Below are positions 5,867 to 6,696 of a stretch of DNA of 6,696 nt, piece after piece. Made by a program: the position numbers and the translations under genes. The stretch's first letter is position 1. Each line of letters begins with the position of its first letter. The DNA comes from Candidatus Margulisiibacteriota bacterium (GTDB lineage: Bacteria; Margulisbacteria; Termititenacia; Termititenacales; Termititenacaceae), in NCBI GenBank assembly GCA_031267055.1, contig JAIRZV010000118.1:1-6696 (forward strand), in the 5' to 3' direction. The notes under the pieces were generated by a model that saw only the letters and a program-made list of their open reading frames with translations, searched no databases and was not told the origin of the DNA.

Positions 5867-6696
5867 ATGCAGGCGAAATTGCAAGAACTTCAGGCGGGTG
5901 CATTGGCTGCCGCGGCCAAAATCGACAACATTAAATCTCTGGAAGATTTGCGGCTGAAATATCTGGGCAAAAAAGGCGAATTGACGGCGATCTTGAACGG
6001 GCTGGGCGCTCTGTCCAAAGAAGAGCGGCCGCTGATCGGCAAGCTCAGTAATGAAGTGAAAGCCGCGATCACCGCCGCGTTGGACGATCGTCTGGCCGTG
6101 CTGGAAAATCAGGAAATACAGCAAAAACTGGCTTCCGAAACCATAGACATTACTTTGCCGGGGCGGCGTATTCCGGCCGGTCGGCCGCATATTTTGACTA
6201 CAACGCGCGCCGAGATTGTCGAGATTTTTGGCGAGCTGGGCTACACAGTCGCCGACGGTCCGGAGCTGGAGGACGATTTTCATAATTTCGAGGCTTTGAA
6301 TATGCCCAAAGATCATCCCGCGCGCGACATGCACGACACTTTTTATGTTGATGACGGCCGTGTGCTGCGCACACATACTTCGCCAGTGCAGATCCGTCTC
6401 ATGGAAAAAGGCGTTCTGCCGCTCAAGGCCATTATGCCCGGGCGCGTTTACCGTTGCGACGCTGATGTGACTCATTCGCCGGTGTTTCATCAGGTCGAGG
6501 GATTGGTCGTCGGCGAGAATATTACTTTTGGCGATCTCAAAGGCACGCTGGAATTATTTTTAAAAAGAATGTTTGGCGCGCAGCGCAAAGTGCGTTTTCG
6601 CAATTCGTTTTTTCCGTTTACCGAGCCGTCCGCCGAGGTCGATGTGGAATGTTTTGTCTGCGGCGGCAAAGGCTGTGCGCTGTGCAAAAACACCGG
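5867..6696 (+). CDS. pheS: Phenylalanyl-tRNA synthetase alpha subunit, partial (C-terminus beyond the window edge)
   Basis: Catalytic subunit of the alpha2-beta2 class II enzyme that charges tRNA-Phe. The frame is open from the ATG at 5867 to the edge, 276 full codons of a usual 330-345. Residues 1-90 form the N-terminal helical tRNA-binding arm (LRLKYLGKKGELT at 28-40). The catalytic domain follows: GPELEDDFHNFEALN (131-145), DMHDTFY (154-160), RTHTSPVQIR (168-177), the motif 2 region GRVYRCDADVTHSPVFHQVEG (192-212, seen in part) and FFPFTEPSAEVDV (248-260). Residues 262-273 hold four cysteines as CxxC-x4-CxxC, the zinc-type insert found in Bacillus and clostridial PheS but not in E. coli. 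No ribosome site precedes it. The remaining catalytic motif 3, and pheT if adjacent, would lie beyond the window. Confidence 0.95.
   Translation, partial: MQAKLQELQAGALAAAAKIDNIKSLEDLRLKYLGKKGELTAILNGLGALSKEERPLIGKLSNEVKAAITAALDDRLAVLENQEIQQKLASETIDITLPGRRIPAGRPHILTTTRAEIVEIFGELGYTVADGPELEDDFHNFEALNMPKDHPARDMHDTFYVDDGRVLRTHTSPVQIRLMEKGVLPLKAIMPGRVYRCDADVTHSPVFHQVEGLVVGENITFGDLKGTLELFLKRMFGAQRKVRFRNSFFPFTEPSAEVDVECFVCGGKGCALCKNT

Noticed and set aside
5849..6490. Long minus-strand open frame (213 codons)
   Set aside because: It is antisense to pheS, which shows all the expected synthetase motifs on the plus strand.

Overview
The window reads as ordinary chromosomal DNA of a Gram-negative-type (diderm) bacterium. 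It carries eight protein genes, one AT-rich foreign-looking insert, and no RNA genes, CRISPR arrays or insertion sequences that I can see. The diderm call rests on a leftward gene at the left edge that encodes a signal-peptide-bearing beta-barrel protein of PorV/PorQ type. Base composition is close to 50% GC, with GCG/CCG/GGC codons for Ala, Pro and Gly but AAA, TTT and GAA for Lys, Phe and Glu. I cannot name the organism. An uncultivated, possibly anaerobic or gut lineage would fit the fermentation-type alcohol dehydrogenase and the clostridial-looking flavin reductase, but that is inference.

Layout. (1) Positions 1-1253 form a leftward unit. A good sigma-70-type promoter (1225-1253) overlaps a perfect 14-bp palindrome. 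It drives a small zinc-ribbon protein (939-1193) and then, 24 bp on, the outer-membrane protein (GTG start at 914, running off the left edge). (2) Positions about 1256-2430 form an AT-rich block (about one third GC in sampled stretches) holding one leftward gene (1314-2276). Its 320-residue product is not one I recognise and ends in a short leucine zipper. (3) Positions 2458-4358 are a two-gene rightward operon: gltX (a compact glutamyl-tRNA synthetase lacking an internal segment of about 50 residues) and plsC (a lysophosphatidic acid acyltransferase type), joined by an ATGA overlap. A hairpin with a T-tract follows. (4) Positions 4401-5832 are a second rightward unit. It has its own promoter, which shares bases with the preceding terminator, then an SDR alcohol dehydrogenase closely resembling Lactobacillus R-specific alcohol dehydrogenase, then a flavin-reductase-domain protein. 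(5) Position 5867 onward is pheS, which runs off the right edge. It has an extended -10 motif only 11 bp before its ATG, so its mRNA is probably leaderless or nearly so.

Functionally, gltX, plsC and pheS are housekeeping genes for tRNA charging and phospholipid synthesis. The SDR and flavin reductase look like a small redox accessory unit placed between two synthetase genes. I see no defence system, toxin-antitoxin pair or secondary-metabolite cluster. The least explained item is the AT-rich gene at 1314-2276. The best regulatory lead is the palindrome at 1213-1226.
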